From Chloroflexi bacterium TSY (GTDB taxonomy: Bacteria > Chloroflexota > Anaerolineae > Caldilineales > Caldilineaceae), in NCBI GenBank assembly GCA_019217005.1, contig JAHBNG010000064.1:1-64000 (forward strand): a stretch of DNA of 64,000 nt, in the 5' to 3' direction. The notes below the pieces were generated by a model, which did no database searches, was not told where the DNA came from, and saw only the letters and a program-made list of their open reading frames with translations. Within the stretch, counting starts at the first letter, position 1. Every line of letters starts with the position of its first letter. This document shows, piece after piece, positions 17,001 through 26,055 of this stretch. The position numbers and the translations under genes were made by a program.

Positions 17001-18137
17001 ATGGCCCAAATTCAATACAAACATATCAGCAAACGGTTCGGGTCCGTCACAGCAGTGCAGGGGTTCAACCTAACTGTAGAAGATCGGGAATTTGTGACTC
17101 TGGTCGGTCCCAGCGGCTGTGGCAAATCGACCACCCTGAACATTACGGCTGGGTTAGAAGACCCCAGTGGTGGTGAACTTTATATTGATGAGCGGTTGGT
17201 CAACGCAGTGCCACCGGGCGAGCGAGACATAGCCATGGTCTTCCAAAGCTATGCCCTCTATCCCCACAAGACGGTGCGTGAAAACATCGGCTTTGGTCTC
17301 AAGGTGCGCAAGATGGCCAAAACCGAGATCGAGCAACGCGTGCAAGAGGCATCAGAACTGCTGGGGATCGCAAACCTACTCGACCGCAAGCCACGCGAAC
17401 TGAGCGGCGGCCAGCGTCAACGAGTTGCCCTGGGGCGCGCCATTACCCGCAATCCCAAGGTCTTTCTATTGGACGAGCCGCTGAGCAATCTGGACGCCAA
17501 GCTGCGCATCCAGATGCGGGCAGAACTCAAGCTACTCTTCGACCGCATTCACGGGACCGTCATCTACGTCACCCATGACCAGGCTGAGGCTATGACGTTG
17601 AGCGATCGGGTCGTCGTGATGAATCATGGCGTCGTTCAACAAGTGGGATCACCGCTGGATGTGTATAACCTGCCCAACAACAAGTTTGTGGCCGGTTTTT
17701 TGGGGAGTCCAGCCATGAATTTCTTGACGTGTCATGTGCAACCGGATGACGCCCAATTAAAGATTATGCTGGATGGCCTCACTTGGTCCATATCGTTGGA
17801 GACGACGACAGAACAATCGACGCCATCGCGTCTCCTTGCGAATCGCAAACGGCTAAATGGTTCATTGACTTTGGGCATCCGCCCCGAAGATCTGACGCTA
17901 GCACCTGCCACTGGGGATCCTTCTGCTCATGTGCCTAATGGCGCTCGCTGCCGCATCATGCTCGTTGAACACATGGGCGCAAATAATCTTTTCTACGTGG
18001 ATCTGCAAGATCAACGGCTCATCGTAACCACCGATGCCGATTTCTATTTGGCACCAGGGACTCAGGCCATTGTCCGTCTGAATCCCGCCAAATTACACTT
18101 CTTTGATCCAGATAATGGGCACAACGTCGTACAATGA
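17001..18137 (+). CDS. Sugar ABC transporter ATPase (MsmX/UgpC type)
   Basis: The 378-residue protein has Walker A GPSGCGKST (about residues 37-45), Q-loop VFQSYALYPH, the signature LSGGQRQRVALGRA, Walker B VFLLDEPLSNLDAK and the H-loop THDQAEAM. The C-terminal third is an OB-fold regulatory domain (TOBE-like) with LGIRPEDL. It energises sugar import from the cytosolic side. It is the only ATPase of this class in the window. The importers at 3108-6758 and 53429-57249 lack one, so it may serve several permease pairs, as MsmX/MsmK proteins do. Confidence 0.92.
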   Translation: MAQIQYKHISKRFGSVTAVQGFNLTVEDREFVTLVGPSGCGKSTTLNITAGLEDPSGGELYIDERLVNAVPPGERDIAMVFQSYALYPHKTVRENIGFGLKVRKMAKTEIEQRVQEASELLGIANLLDRKPRELSGGQRQRVALGRAITRNPKVFLLDEPLSNLDAKLRIQMRAELKLLFDRIHGTVIYVTHDQAEAMTLSDRVVVMNHGVVQQVGSPLDVYNLPNNKFVAGFLGSPAMNFLTCHVQPDDAQLKIMLDGLTWSISLETTTEQSTPSRLLANRKRLNGSLTLGIRPEDLTLAPATGDPSAHVPNGARCRIMLVEHMGANNLFYVDLQDQRLIVTTDADFYLAPGTQAIVRLNPAKLHFFDPDNGHNVVQ

Positions 18138-18552
18138 GCGCATAATCACAGACCATTTACATACTTTGGGCCACAATCCCGGCATATTGGTACATTTTGA
18201 TCTGACTTGACATCTAGTATCTGCCTAAACTACAATGAGTCCGAGCACACAACCCACCCACCAAAGGAGGATCTATGTTTCGACAGAAGTATCCGTTCAT
18301 TGCTCTGTGTTTGATTGTAGGATTGATTTTGGCCGCTTGTGCACCCCAGGCTTCTTCCCCAACTGCTGGCGATTCCGGCGGTGAGGCTGCGGTTGCCGAG
18401 GGTTCATCCAACGATGCAATCCTCAATTTTGCCTATTCCCAGAAGCCGCGCAACCTCAATCCCCTGGATTCGGTGCAGGGCGTGCAGTCGCAGCTCTTTC
18501 GCATGATCTATAATCGGCTGCTTCAGTATGACATTGGCTTTTTTGGTAGTCC

Positions 18553-18767
18553 CAGTAGATCCAAATTTCAGGTTTTGAGAGAGAATTCTGGCTAAACAGT
18601 TGACATAAATACAAATTTGCCGGTCGATATCTAGTTTTTGCGTTAGATTTGGGCGATTTTCAGATATGAAATAGGTTGTTTTCTGTAACCGAAATCTGAA
18701 TAAATGACTCCAAAATCCCTGCAATCTCGACTGAAAATCGCCAAAAACGCCAAATTTGGATCTACTG
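18553..18767 (+). mobile_element. 215-bp MITE family 2, copy A
   Basis: The terminal inverted repeat is CAGTAGATCCAAATTT, and the duplication AGTCC is at 18548-18552 and 18768-18772. No coding capacity is apparent. The sequence appears identical to the copies at 47229 and 49975, and to the one at 19539 apart from the insert there. Confidence 0.93.
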
Positions 18768-19538
18768 AGTCCACCACAACCATCCCTGGCCGAAAGCTTT
18801 GAGGTTTCAGAGGATGGTTTGACCTTTACCTTCAACCTGCGCAAGGATATAGTCTGGCACGATGGTGAACCGTTCACCGCCGATGATGTGGCATTTACCT
18901 TTACCGCTGCTGTCCACCCCGACAATCCCACCTTTTGGGGACCATCACTCAGCACGCTCAAAGGGCTGGAAGCTTTTACCACAGGCGATGCTGACAGTAT
19001 CGATGGGCTCAATGTCATCGACGATCACACCATTGAAATCACGTTGGAATCGCCCAGCATGTCTATTCTCGACACCTTATCCTTTGTGGGCATTCTACCC
19101 GAACACATATTGGGTGATGTTCCCATGACGGAATTTGCTGCCAACGAATTCTTTAGCAAGAGCCCCATTGGCACAGGTCCCTTTCAGGTGACGGAAGTGG
19201 CCGAAGATCAGTTCATCCGCCTGGCGCGTCACGATGATTACTTCCTGGGGACGCCCAAATTGGCTGGCATCAACTTCTTCTTCCCAGACCGAACCACGGT
19301 CGCTGCGGGCTTTGAATCAGGCGAGATTGATCTCTCAAGCAGCCTGCCCGCCGAAGATGTGGAGCGCTTCCTGGATAACCCCGACTACAAAGTGGTCTTC
19401 CAACCCAGTAGCGTTTTCTGCAACGTAACGGCTAATGTCGAGCGCGTTCCCAAGAAGGTGCGTCACGCCATTCAGTTTGCCATCGACCGCGAGACCATCA
19501 CCAGTGAGCTGTTTCTAGACCAACAGCTCTCTAAGCCT

Positions 19539-19916
19539 CAGTAGATCCAAATTTGGCGTTTTTGGCTATTTTCAGTCGAGATTGCAGGGATTTTGGAGTC
19601 ATTTATTCAGATTTCGGTTACAGAAAACAACCTATTTCATATCTGAAAATCGCCCAAATCTAGGGGTGGTTCAGAATTAGGTTTACACTTTTGATACATA
19701 GATAAAAATCTATATGAGGTCATTTTCTGCCTGAGCATGGCTCAAAGTAGAAAATATAAACATCTTTTCTCTTTGCAAAAATGTAAACCTAATTGTCCGC
19801 CTAAAATGAACCACCCCCAAATCTAACGCAAAAACTAGATATCGACCGGCAAATTTGTATTTATGTCAACTGTTTAGCCAGAATTCTCTCTCAAAACCTG
19901 AAATTTGGATCTACTG
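19539..19916 (-). mobile_element. 215-bp MITE family 2, copy B, carrying a nested MITE family 1
   Basis: This copy has the same ends as copy A, in inverted orientation, and is flanked by AGCCT (19534-19538 and 19917-19921). Its length of 378 equals 215 plus a 155-base element and an 8-base duplication. The nested insertion is therefore younger than this copy. Confidence 0.93.
19663..19817 (-). mobile_element. 155-bp MITE family 1, copy 2, nested
   Basis: The ends are GGGGTGGTTCA and TGAACCACCCC. The 8-base duplication CAAATCTA is at 19655-19662 and 19818-19825. It is inverted relative to the copy at 9433 and nearly identical to it. Confidence 0.93.
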
Positions 19917-20545
19917 AGCCTTTCTATCACCATCTGGGTCAGGAATTTTTGCAGCCCAACCCCCACGAGAAAGAGATCAACTTTGATCCAGACAAGTCAC
20001 GAGCTTTGATTCAAGAAGCAGTCGATGCAGGCGAATGGAATCCCGACCATGTGTTGGACTACATCTTCAGCGGTGAAGAACCGTCGGAAGAGATTCTCTT
20101 TATTCAACAATACCTGAAGGATATTGGTCTAAACAGCGCACTGCGCGGCGTGGGAGACCGTGCGGCCTTCAATCAGACCTATCTACAAGAACATGATTTT
20201 GACATTGTCTCCGGCTGCAACGCCTATGGACCTGAGCCCGATTCGGTCAACATCTACTACAAATGCGGCTATGGCGCACCAGAAGGTGGCTACAATGCGA
20301 GCCTATTCTGCAACGACCGTGCCGATGAACTGCTCGCTGCCGGGCGCGCCGAAACCGACTTCGACAAGCGCATCGAGATCTACCAAGAACTGCAAGGCAT
20401 TCTAGACGACGAGGCCGCCATCATCCCCTTACGCCTGGGAGTCACCAGTTGGGTGATGATAAACCGCTTGGATGCCACTCCCCAATACTATGGTCATCTG
20501 ACCAACTACGATGCGATTGAGACATGGGTTTTGGAGACCGAGTAA

Positions 20546-20640
20546 GATGATAAGATGACTAGATGATTGAGATGAGCAGGTGGTAGAAGTCTCATCCTAT
20601 CATCTTATTCATCCCATCATCTTATTCATCTTATCCCCTC
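20546..20640. repeat. Inverted repeat between SBP and DppB genes
   Basis: GATGATAAGATG...GAGATGAG on the left faces CTCATCCTATCATCTTATTC-type units on the right, forming a long imperfect stem. Similar stems sit after SBP genes at 4464-4955, 51458-51539 and 55400-55436. Such stems often protect the upstream SBP transcript. Confidence 0.55.
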
Positions 20641-20663
20641 AATCTTTGCTCGATACGTGACGT

Positions 20664-21629
20664 ATGACCAAATATATCCTACGCCGCCTCATCATGGCGA
20701 TTCCCATTCTCCTGGGCATCACCATTATCGACTTTGCCTTGATTAATCTTGCGCCAGGTGATCCAATCGATGCGATGATTGACCCAACTGCTGCAGTCAA
20801 TGTGGCGGCGCAGGAAGCGCTGCGTGAAAAGATGGGTTTGAATCAACCGTTGCCTGTACGCTACGGTATTTGGCTGCGTGAGATGGCAACTGGGAATATG
20901 GGCTACTCTTATGTGAAGAATGTGCCGGTAGCCGAGCGAATACGCGATCGGCTCGGCGCAACGCTCCTCTTAACGTCAAGCGCACTGCTCATCTCGGTGC
21001 TCATTGGGATTCCACTGGGGATTCTGTCGGCCCTCAAGCAATATTCGTGGCTCGACTATCTTCTTACCTTCTTTGCCTTTGCCGGGATTTCGGTGCCGAA
21101 TTTCTTTCTGGCATTGGGTGGTATCTATATTTTCTCACTCAAATTAGGCGTTCTGCCACCCTTTGGTATGGTCAGCCTCCGAACAGACTTGCCGCGGGTG
21201 ATTGACATACTCTATCACTTGATTCTCCCCGCCACCGTCTTGGGGCTGGCCAGCGTCGGTTCGCTGATGCGCTTCGCCCGCACCAGTCTGCTGGAAGTGG
21301 TGGGGATGGATTACATTACCACGGCACGCGCCAAGGGTTTACGGGAAAAGGCCATCGTATCGGGTCATGCTCTACGCAACGCACTGATTCCACTCATTAC
21401 TATCCTGGGATTGCGCATTCCCGGACTCTTTGGCGGTTCTGTCATCATTGAATCCGTCTTTAGCTGGCCGGGCATTGGTCAATTAGCCATCGAATCGATC
21501 ACGGACCGTGACTATCCACAGATTATGGGGTTGCTGCTCATTTCAGCGGTCTTGATTCTGCTAGCAAACCTGTTCACCGACATCCTTTATGCCTATGCCG
21601 ATCCACGCATCCGCTATGAAGAAAGCTAA
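20664..21629 (+). CDS. Oligopeptide/dipeptide ABC permease (DppB type)
   Basis: The 321-residue protein has the typical start YILRRLIMAIPILLGITII followed by NLAPGDP. The EAA-like loop is DYITTARAKGLREKAIVSGHALRNAL, and the C-terminus is FTDILYAYADPRIRYE. It forms the channel with the next gene. The SBP upstream is broken and no ATPase genes follow, so the system depends on subunits encoded elsewhere. The weak context before the ATG suggests translation coupled to the SBP mRNA. Confidence 0.9.
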   Translation: MTKYILRRLIMAIPILLGITIIDFALINLAPGDPIDAMIDPTAAVNVAAQEALREKMGLNQPLPVRYGIWLREMATGNMGYSYVKNVPVAERIRDRLGATLLLTSSALLISVLIGIPLGILSALKQYSWLDYLLTFFAFAGISVPNFFLALGGIYIFSLKLGVLPPFGMVSLRTDLPRVIDILYHLILPATVLGLASVGSLMRFARTSLLEVVGMDYITTARAKGLREKAIVSGHALRNALIPLITILGLRIPGLFGGSVIIESVFSWPGIGQLAIESITDRDYPQIMGLLLISAVLILLANLFTDILYAYADPRIRYEES

Positions 21630-22509
21630 CCTGCTAGAAAACGAATCCGCCAATGAGCGACCACACGGTATGAAATCTCGCTTTTGGTCGCGCTTTCGAA
21701 AACACAAACTAGCCGTCATCGGTGCCCTCTTTCTGTTGGTACTGGTTGTGATCGCCGTCTTTGCACCCATCCTGTCGGCTCATGACGCATATGAGTTAGA
21801 CCCGCGCGCCACCAAGAATCCCCCAAGTGCCGAACATATTCTGGGCACCGACACGGCTGGCCGCGACCTATGGACACGGCTCGCCTTTGCCGGGCGCGTC
21901 TCTCTATCGGTGGGGCTGGTATCGGTCTCTATCTATATTGTCATTGGTACGCTGCTGGGCGCAATGGCGGCCTACTATGGCGGTTGGGTTGATTCGATCA
22001 TTATGCGCTTTACCGACACGGTAATGAGCTTCCCTGGTTTGATCATCATCATCACGGTGGTCTCCTTTATTGGTCCCAGCATCTACAACGTGATGTTGGC
22101 AATTGGTCTGTTGGGCTGGCCAGGGACCTGCCGTTTGGTGCGTGGTCAAGTGCTGAGTCTGCGCGAGATCGAGTTTATCGAAGCCGCTCACAGCATCGGT
22201 CTGCCTGCACAGCGGGTGCTGTGGCGTCACATCCTGCCCAACGTCGTCCCTTATCTGATCGTCGTAGCTACCCTGGGTATGGCGACCGCCATCCTGACCG
22301 AGGCTGGACTCAGCTTCCTCGGACTGGGTGTGCAGCCACCGACACCAAGCTGGGGCAACATGCTGCACAGTGCCCAAAAGCTCTCCTTGCTGGAAAAATA
22401 TCCTCATCTCTGGTTGCCCCCCGGTCTGATGATTGCAGTGACTGTACTGAGCATCAATTTTGTGGGTGACGCGTTGCGTGATGCATTGGATCCGCGGTTG
22501 ACATTATAA
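21616..22509 (+). CDS. Oligopeptide/dipeptide ABC permease (DppC type)
   Basis: The protein of about 297 residues has an N-terminal FWSRFRKHKLAVIGALFLL, LGTDTAGRDLWTRL, the EAA loop EFIEAAHSIGLPAQRVLWRHILPN and the C-terminal NFVGDALRDALDPR, all hallmarks of DppC. The ATG at 21616 overlaps the DppB end by 14 bases; an ATG at 21670 is an alternative. No ABC ATPase follows within this cluster. Confidence 0.88.
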   Translation: MKKANLLENESANERPHGMKSRFWSRFRKHKLAVIGALFLLVLVVIAVFAPILSAHDAYELDPRATKNPPSAEHILGTDTAGRDLWTRLAFAGRVSLSVGLVSVSIYIVIGTLLGAMAAYYGGWVDSIIMRFTDTVMSFPGLIIIITVVSFIGPSIYNVMLAIGLLGWPGTCRLVRGQVLSLREIEFIEAAHSIGLPAQRVLWRHILPNVVPYLIVVATLGMATAILTEAGLSFLGLGVQPPTPSWGNMLHSAQKLSLLEKYPHLWLPPGLMIAVTVLSINFVGDALRDALDPRLTL

Positions 22510-22779
22510 GATTATCGTGAGCATTTTAGGCCAATCCAAAGCTTAAATGATCTACAGATGGACGGGATTGATACGAAACCACTTCAAAGCACTGGCCAGC
22601 GCGTATCACGCTAAATGGATTGTAATCGAGTGTGTATGTTCAAAGGAAATAAACAATATCAGGTTTTTAACCATCTGGTTGGATGGTTATTGCAAAGCCT
22701 ATATTTGATGATGATAGCTAAATAGGTTTGCGGCTTGCTAGATTGGCGATTTCTATACTAGTACTCTACAATGCTTGCC

Positions 22780-23093
22780 ATGGAGATTGTGTATTCCGTC
22801 AATGACGTTCCTATACGGCTGACTGACGAGCGATGGCTACATATTGTTAGCAATAAGCCATATATGTATGCTTATGAAGAGACGATTCTAGCGACAATCG
22901 AGCAACCAATGGCCGTGATAAGAGGATATGCAGGAGCTTTGGTTTGCAATTCAAGCACTTGGTCGAAATCGTTATCTCCACGTGGTTTACAAAGAAGTGA
23001 ATCATGATGACGGATTTGTTGTGACAGCGTATGTTTCCCCAAAGTACAACAGGAGTCAAGTGATATGGCCGCGCAGATCCTAGAGCAACCGAG
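22780..23093 (+). pseudogene. Frameshifted toxin-like protein next to DUF2283
   Basis: The first part reads VPIRLTDERWLHIVSNKPYM and YAYEETILATIEQPMAVIRG. After a frame change near 22940 the sequence continues with ALGRNRYLHVVYKEVN and FVVTAYVSPKYNRSQVIWP, giving a coherent protein of about 100 residues. The pattern of a short basic protein with a His-containing start and a V-V-Y-K strand resembles RelE/EndoU-like toxins placed beside DUF2283. One indel breaks it. The final stop TAG at 23091-23093 lies inside the downstream gene. Confidence 0.6.
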
Positions 23094-23328
23094 TTTCACG
23101 TATTTATTGCGAGCACTGGCGAACTTCATCAGACTGCCAGCAACGAAAATGTGGTTGGATTATGATAACGACGCAGACGTATTGTATGTGCATTTTGAAG
23201 AGAAGCCCTCATCAACACACAGCGAGATGACGAACGAGGGCGTCATCCTGGATTACCGAGATGACAAATTGGTTGGCCTGACGATTCTAGATGCCTCCCA
23301 ACGAGAATCGTCAGAACCTGAAGCATAG
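23065..23328 (+). CDS. DUF2283 protein, putative antitoxin
   Basis: The C-terminal part KMWLDYDNDADVLYVHF...EGVILDYRDDKLVGLTILDAS is the DUF2283 domain, a small protein family often coded beside toxin-like genes. The ATG at 23065 has AGGAG 9 bases upstream and overlaps the preceding broken gene. The ATG at 23149 would give just the domain. The upstream partner is frameshifted, so the antitoxin may now be without a toxin. Confidence 0.75.
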   Translation: MAAQILEQPSFTYLLRALANFIRLPATKMWLDYDNDADVLYVHFEEKPSSTHSEMTNEGVILDYRDDKLVGLTILDASQRESSEPEA

Positions 23329-23423
23329 TATTGTAAACATCGTTGCATCTACGCGACGTATAAAGTGAGTCCAAAGATGACCTTCAACGGATTAGGCCGT
23401 AATCTCTTTACTTCTGTCAAAGC

Positions 23424-23570
23424 ATCAATGTCACCATCGAACATGGTCACAACAACAACCGCGCCGACGACCTGTCCAGCACGGCATACTGGTATCAACT
23501 CGAACCCCACAAATCGTATCCGCCCGTGACCGAACGGTTGCCGCGCTCAGAAAGTACTCCTCAATCATGA
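23424..23570 (+). pseudogene. Remnant of a DUF2961 gene (C-terminus only)
   Basis: This frame reads INVTIEHGHNNNRADDLSST, AYWYQLEPHKSYPPVTERLP, the characteristic end of DUF2961 proteins, which are linked to carbohydrate metabolism. No start or N-terminal domain is present upstream. The stop TGA overlaps the sulfatase ATG by four bases (ATGA), so the full gene was probably once co-translated with the sulfatase. Confidence 0.6.
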
Positions 23571-25072
23571 ATCAACAACCCAATATTCTCTTCATTATCT
23601 CCGACCAGATGACCGCTGCGCTAACCGGTGTTTACGGCCATCCCGTTGTGCAGACCCCCCACTTGAATCGACTGGCTGAAAAAGGCGTTCGTTTTGATGC
23701 CGCCTACACGCCCTTCCCGCTCTGTTCACCAGGGCGCGCCTGCCTGATGACGGGGCGCCATGCGTCAGCCATCGGTGCGTGGGACAATGGTGCGCTCCAT
23801 CGTGCCGACCAGCCAACCTTTGCCCACTATCTGGCCAATGCTGGTTATGATACGGTTCTTTCTGGCAAGATGCACTTTGTGGGGCCGGAACAGCTGCATG
23901 GCTTTCGCCATCGCCTGAATACGGACATCTACTCGTCAGACTTTGATTGGGTGCGCCCGGAGTGGATTCGCATCAAGGAGATGCAGGGTCGCGACTGCGA
24001 GGAGGTGATGAGCGAGCGCCCTCGCTACAACGCTGCGGGCTACACGGGCGATGGTGTACAGATCAACGTCTGGCACAACGCGCTGAGTTATGATGAGGAG
24101 ACTCATTTTCGGGCATTGGAGTATCTGCGTACCCGCAGCAGATGGCCGGACGATAGTCCGTTTCTGCTCTGTGCCTCCTACCATCATCCCCATGAACCGT
24201 TTTGGCCACCACAAGAGTATTGGGATTTATACGAAGATGCAGAGATCGATCTACCCGACTTTCCCGATAACCTGAACGATACCTATTCCATGCTTGATCG
24301 CAATCTGAACGCTTATCACGGCACCCGGCGGCACAATCTGCGCGATCCAGATGGACTCTACCGGTTGCGGCGCGCCTACTATGGCTTGGTCACCTACATA
24401 GATCGCAAAGTGGGTGAACTGCTGGATGCGCTAGAAGCCAATGGGTTGGCCGAGAACACGGTCGTTGTCTTTACCAGCGATCATGGTGATATGCTCTGCG
24501 AAAAGGAGATGGTGCAGAAGCGCTGTTTTTACGAATGGTCGTGTCGCGTGCCGCTCATCGTGCGTTTTCCCGACGGGTGGCAGGCCGGGACAACTTACAC
24601 TGCGCCTGTTTCTCTGCTAGATTTGCCGCCGACTTTTTGCGAATTGGCGGGTACCAGCGACATGTTGCCTCACGACGGCACAAGTCTATTGCCTCAATTG
24701 AACCAACCAATCAGCGACCGCATCGTCTACGCTCAAGCCCACGAGGCCGTTGGGATGCCTTGCATCATGGCGCGTCAGGGGCAATACAAATACAACTACA
24801 TTCACGGTTATGAACCCCAGCTTTTCGATTTGAGTGCCGATCCAGGGGAATGGTACAATCTGGCCAATGATCCAGCACACAAAGCTACGTCCGAAGCACT
24901 ACGCAACCAAATCCTGACCGACTTCGATCCAGACACGATGGCGCAGGAGAATCTGGCCAGCCTCTATCGACGACGATTGATCCGAGATACGATGAAACAA
25001 CAGAATCGAACGTGGGCACATTATCCAGAGTTTGATGCACGGCGTGGGGCGATGGAGCAATATTTGCCGTGA
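23567..25072 (+). CDS. Formylglycine-type sulfatase (choline-sulfatase-like)
   Basis: The 501-residue enzyme has the type I sulfatase signature PLCSPGRACLMTGR. Its Cys (about C53) would be converted to formylglycine. An N-terminal metal-binding IISDQMT and a later VVFTSDHGDMLCE complete the active site. It would hydrolyse sulfate esters from a small molecule or sulfated glycan. No signal peptide is visible, so it is probably cytoplasmic and acts on imported substrates. The C-terminus resembles the choline-sulfatase branch. The ATG overlaps the end of the DUF2961 remnant. Confidence 0.88.
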   Translation: MNQQPNILFIISDQMTAALTGVYGHPVVQTPHLNRLAEKGVRFDAAYTPFPLCSPGRACLMTGRHASAIGAWDNGALHRADQPTFAHYLANAGYDTVLSGKMHFVGPEQLHGFRHRLNTDIYSSDFDWVRPEWIRIKEMQGRDCEEVMSERPRYNAAGYTGDGVQINVWHNALSYDEETHFRALEYLRTRSRWPDDSPFLLCASYHHPHEPFWPPQEYWDLYEDAEIDLPDFPDNLNDTYSMLDRNLNAYHGTRRHNLRDPDGLYRLRRAYYGLVTYIDRKVGELLDALEANGLAENTVVVFTSDHGDMLCEKEMVQKRCFYEWSCRVPLIVRFPDGWQAGTTYTAPVSLLDLPPTFCELAGTSDMLPHDGTSLLPQLNQPISDRIVYAQAHEAVGMPCIMARQGQYKYNYIHGYEPQLFDLSADPGEWYNLANDPAHKATSEALRNQILTDFDPDTMAQENLASLYRRRLIRDTMKQQNRTWAHYPEFDARRGAMEQYLP

Positions 25073-25107
25073 ACATTTGCTCAGATGCATTCGCCATCTG
25101 ATTTTTC

Positions 25108-25190
25108 AGGGGTACGTTCTAAAGTGTGTAAATGCAGCCGATTCTCTGACTGAGCAGCGTTCATTTACACACTTTGTGATATTTACTCCA
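25108..25190. repeat. Small palindromic element
   Basis: AAGTGTGTAAATG on the left pairs with CATTTACACACTT on the right around GATTCTCTGACTGAGC. The same structure, diverged, is the insertion inside the 2831-3004 element. It lies between the sulfatase and the SWIM/HTH gene. Confidence 0.65.
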
Positions 25191-25245
25191 TTTTTTTTGC
25201 GGAGAATGGTGAGAAGTGCTGGTTGAGTGAAAGCCGAGAACCATC

Positions 25246-25800
25246 ATGACAAACTCTAAATTAGACAGACTTTCAGATGCGATCGATCAATATTGGTCTA
25301 ACCCGCTAAGCGAGAAAGCAGAGCCTTATGTTGGCAGGTTCTTCAGTTGCACACGCGCTGGCAACAAGATCACGGGCAAGGTAAAAGGCAATCATGGAAC
25401 CTATGTGGTGTCCATTCAATTGGAAGAGGGATGGATCGAATCTGTCTGTAGCTGCTACATTGGCAAACGGGGCAATTGTCATCACTCTGAGGCACTCGCT
25501 GTAACTTTCAAATGTGAGCCAGATCAGTTTACCCTTGTTGCGCCGCAAACGGTCGAGTCAGTCGGTCAAGTGAAGTCCTTAACCGATTTGAAGACGCACC
25601 TCGCCCAGATCACTCTTGATGACTTAACAAAGCAATTGCGAGCCAAAGGCATCACCCAAAAAGCACTGGCGGACAGTATGGGGATGAATCCTCAGCATAT
25701 CACGGCGGTGAAATCAAGCGAGCGGCGCAACCGCTACTTCACCGAGTTGGGTGCCATCAAATTGGCTTGCATGTGGGTGCTAGAACATATTGACGAGTAG
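25246..25800 (+). CDS. SWIM zinc-finger protein with C-terminal helix-turn-helix
   Basis: The 184-residue protein has a CxCx(n)CxH pattern (CSCYIGKRGNCHH, about residues 65-77), the SWIM-type zinc ligand set. From about residue 120 it has LTKQLRAKGITQKALADSMG, MNPQHITAVKSSERRNR, an XRE-like helix-turn-helix. SWIM domains bind nucleic acids or protein partners, and the HTH suggests DNA binding. The combination in one small protein is unusual. No operon partner is adjacent, and neighbours on both sides are separated by palindromic repeats. Confidence 0.7.
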   Translation: MTNSKLDRLSDAIDQYWSNPLSEKAEPYVGRFFSCTRAGNKITGKVKGNHGTYVVSIQLEEGWIESVCSCYIGKRGNCHHSEALAVTFKCEPDQFTLVAPQTVESVGQVKSLTDLKTHLAQITLDDLTKQLRAKGITQKALADSMGMNPQHITAVKSSERRNRYFTELGAIKLACMWVLEHIDE

Positions 25801-25876
25801 GGTAGTTTATCCTGAGCAGGACCATAAATTTACAATAAATTTGCCGTCTGTGCCTGACCAAACCTTTTCGAATTCA

Positions 25877-26006
25877 GTAACTGTTCACGTTATCCCTGAA
25901 GATGACAGTCACTTCGCACAAAGCGAGCCGAATTGTTACTTACCTGCCCATTTGAACGTGAAGTGACTGTCACCTCTTCGTTCGGTGCAGCAAGGTGAAC
26001 TGTTAT
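25877..26006. repeat. Palindromic element, copy 1 (pairs with 39388-39487)
   Basis: The inner arms GACAGTCACTTC and GAAGTGACTGTC and the outer arms AACTGTTCAC and GTGAACTGTT form a two-tier inverted repeat. The core sequence GCGAGCCG...CCTGCCCATTTGAACG is shared with the copy upstream of the laminarinase. Confidence 0.65.
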
Positions 26007-26055
26007 CGAATTTATTTTAAATGAATCAGCTTGTGCGGAATATAAGGAGCGAGCG

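Larger units (their letters stand above)
18275..20545 (+). pseudogene. Oligopeptide/dipeptide ABC solute-binding lipoprotein, broken by two insertions
   Basis: The gene starts at 18275 after AAAGGAGG with a lipoprotein signal (LIVGLILAACAP). It matches the family 5 (DppA/OppA) binding proteins, including LRKDIVWHDGEPFTADDVAF. It is cut by a 215-bp element at 18553-18767 (duplication AGTCC) and by a compound element at 19539-19916 (duplication AGCCT). Removing both elements with one copy of each duplication gives a continuous 555-residue frame, so the host sequence is otherwise intact. Permeases DppB and DppC follow. As assembled, only an N-terminal fragment of about 100 residues can be made. 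Confidence 0.92.

Noticed and set aside
18553..18767. 215-bp elements as introns or inteins
   Set aside because: They have terminal inverted repeats and 5-bp target duplications and contain stop codons in all host frames; no splice motifs or protein-splicing residues are seen.
18404..19018. Minus-strand open frame of 204 codons across a 215-bp element
   Set aside because: It runs through the element and both halves of the SBP gene on the wrong strand, with no protein-family pattern.
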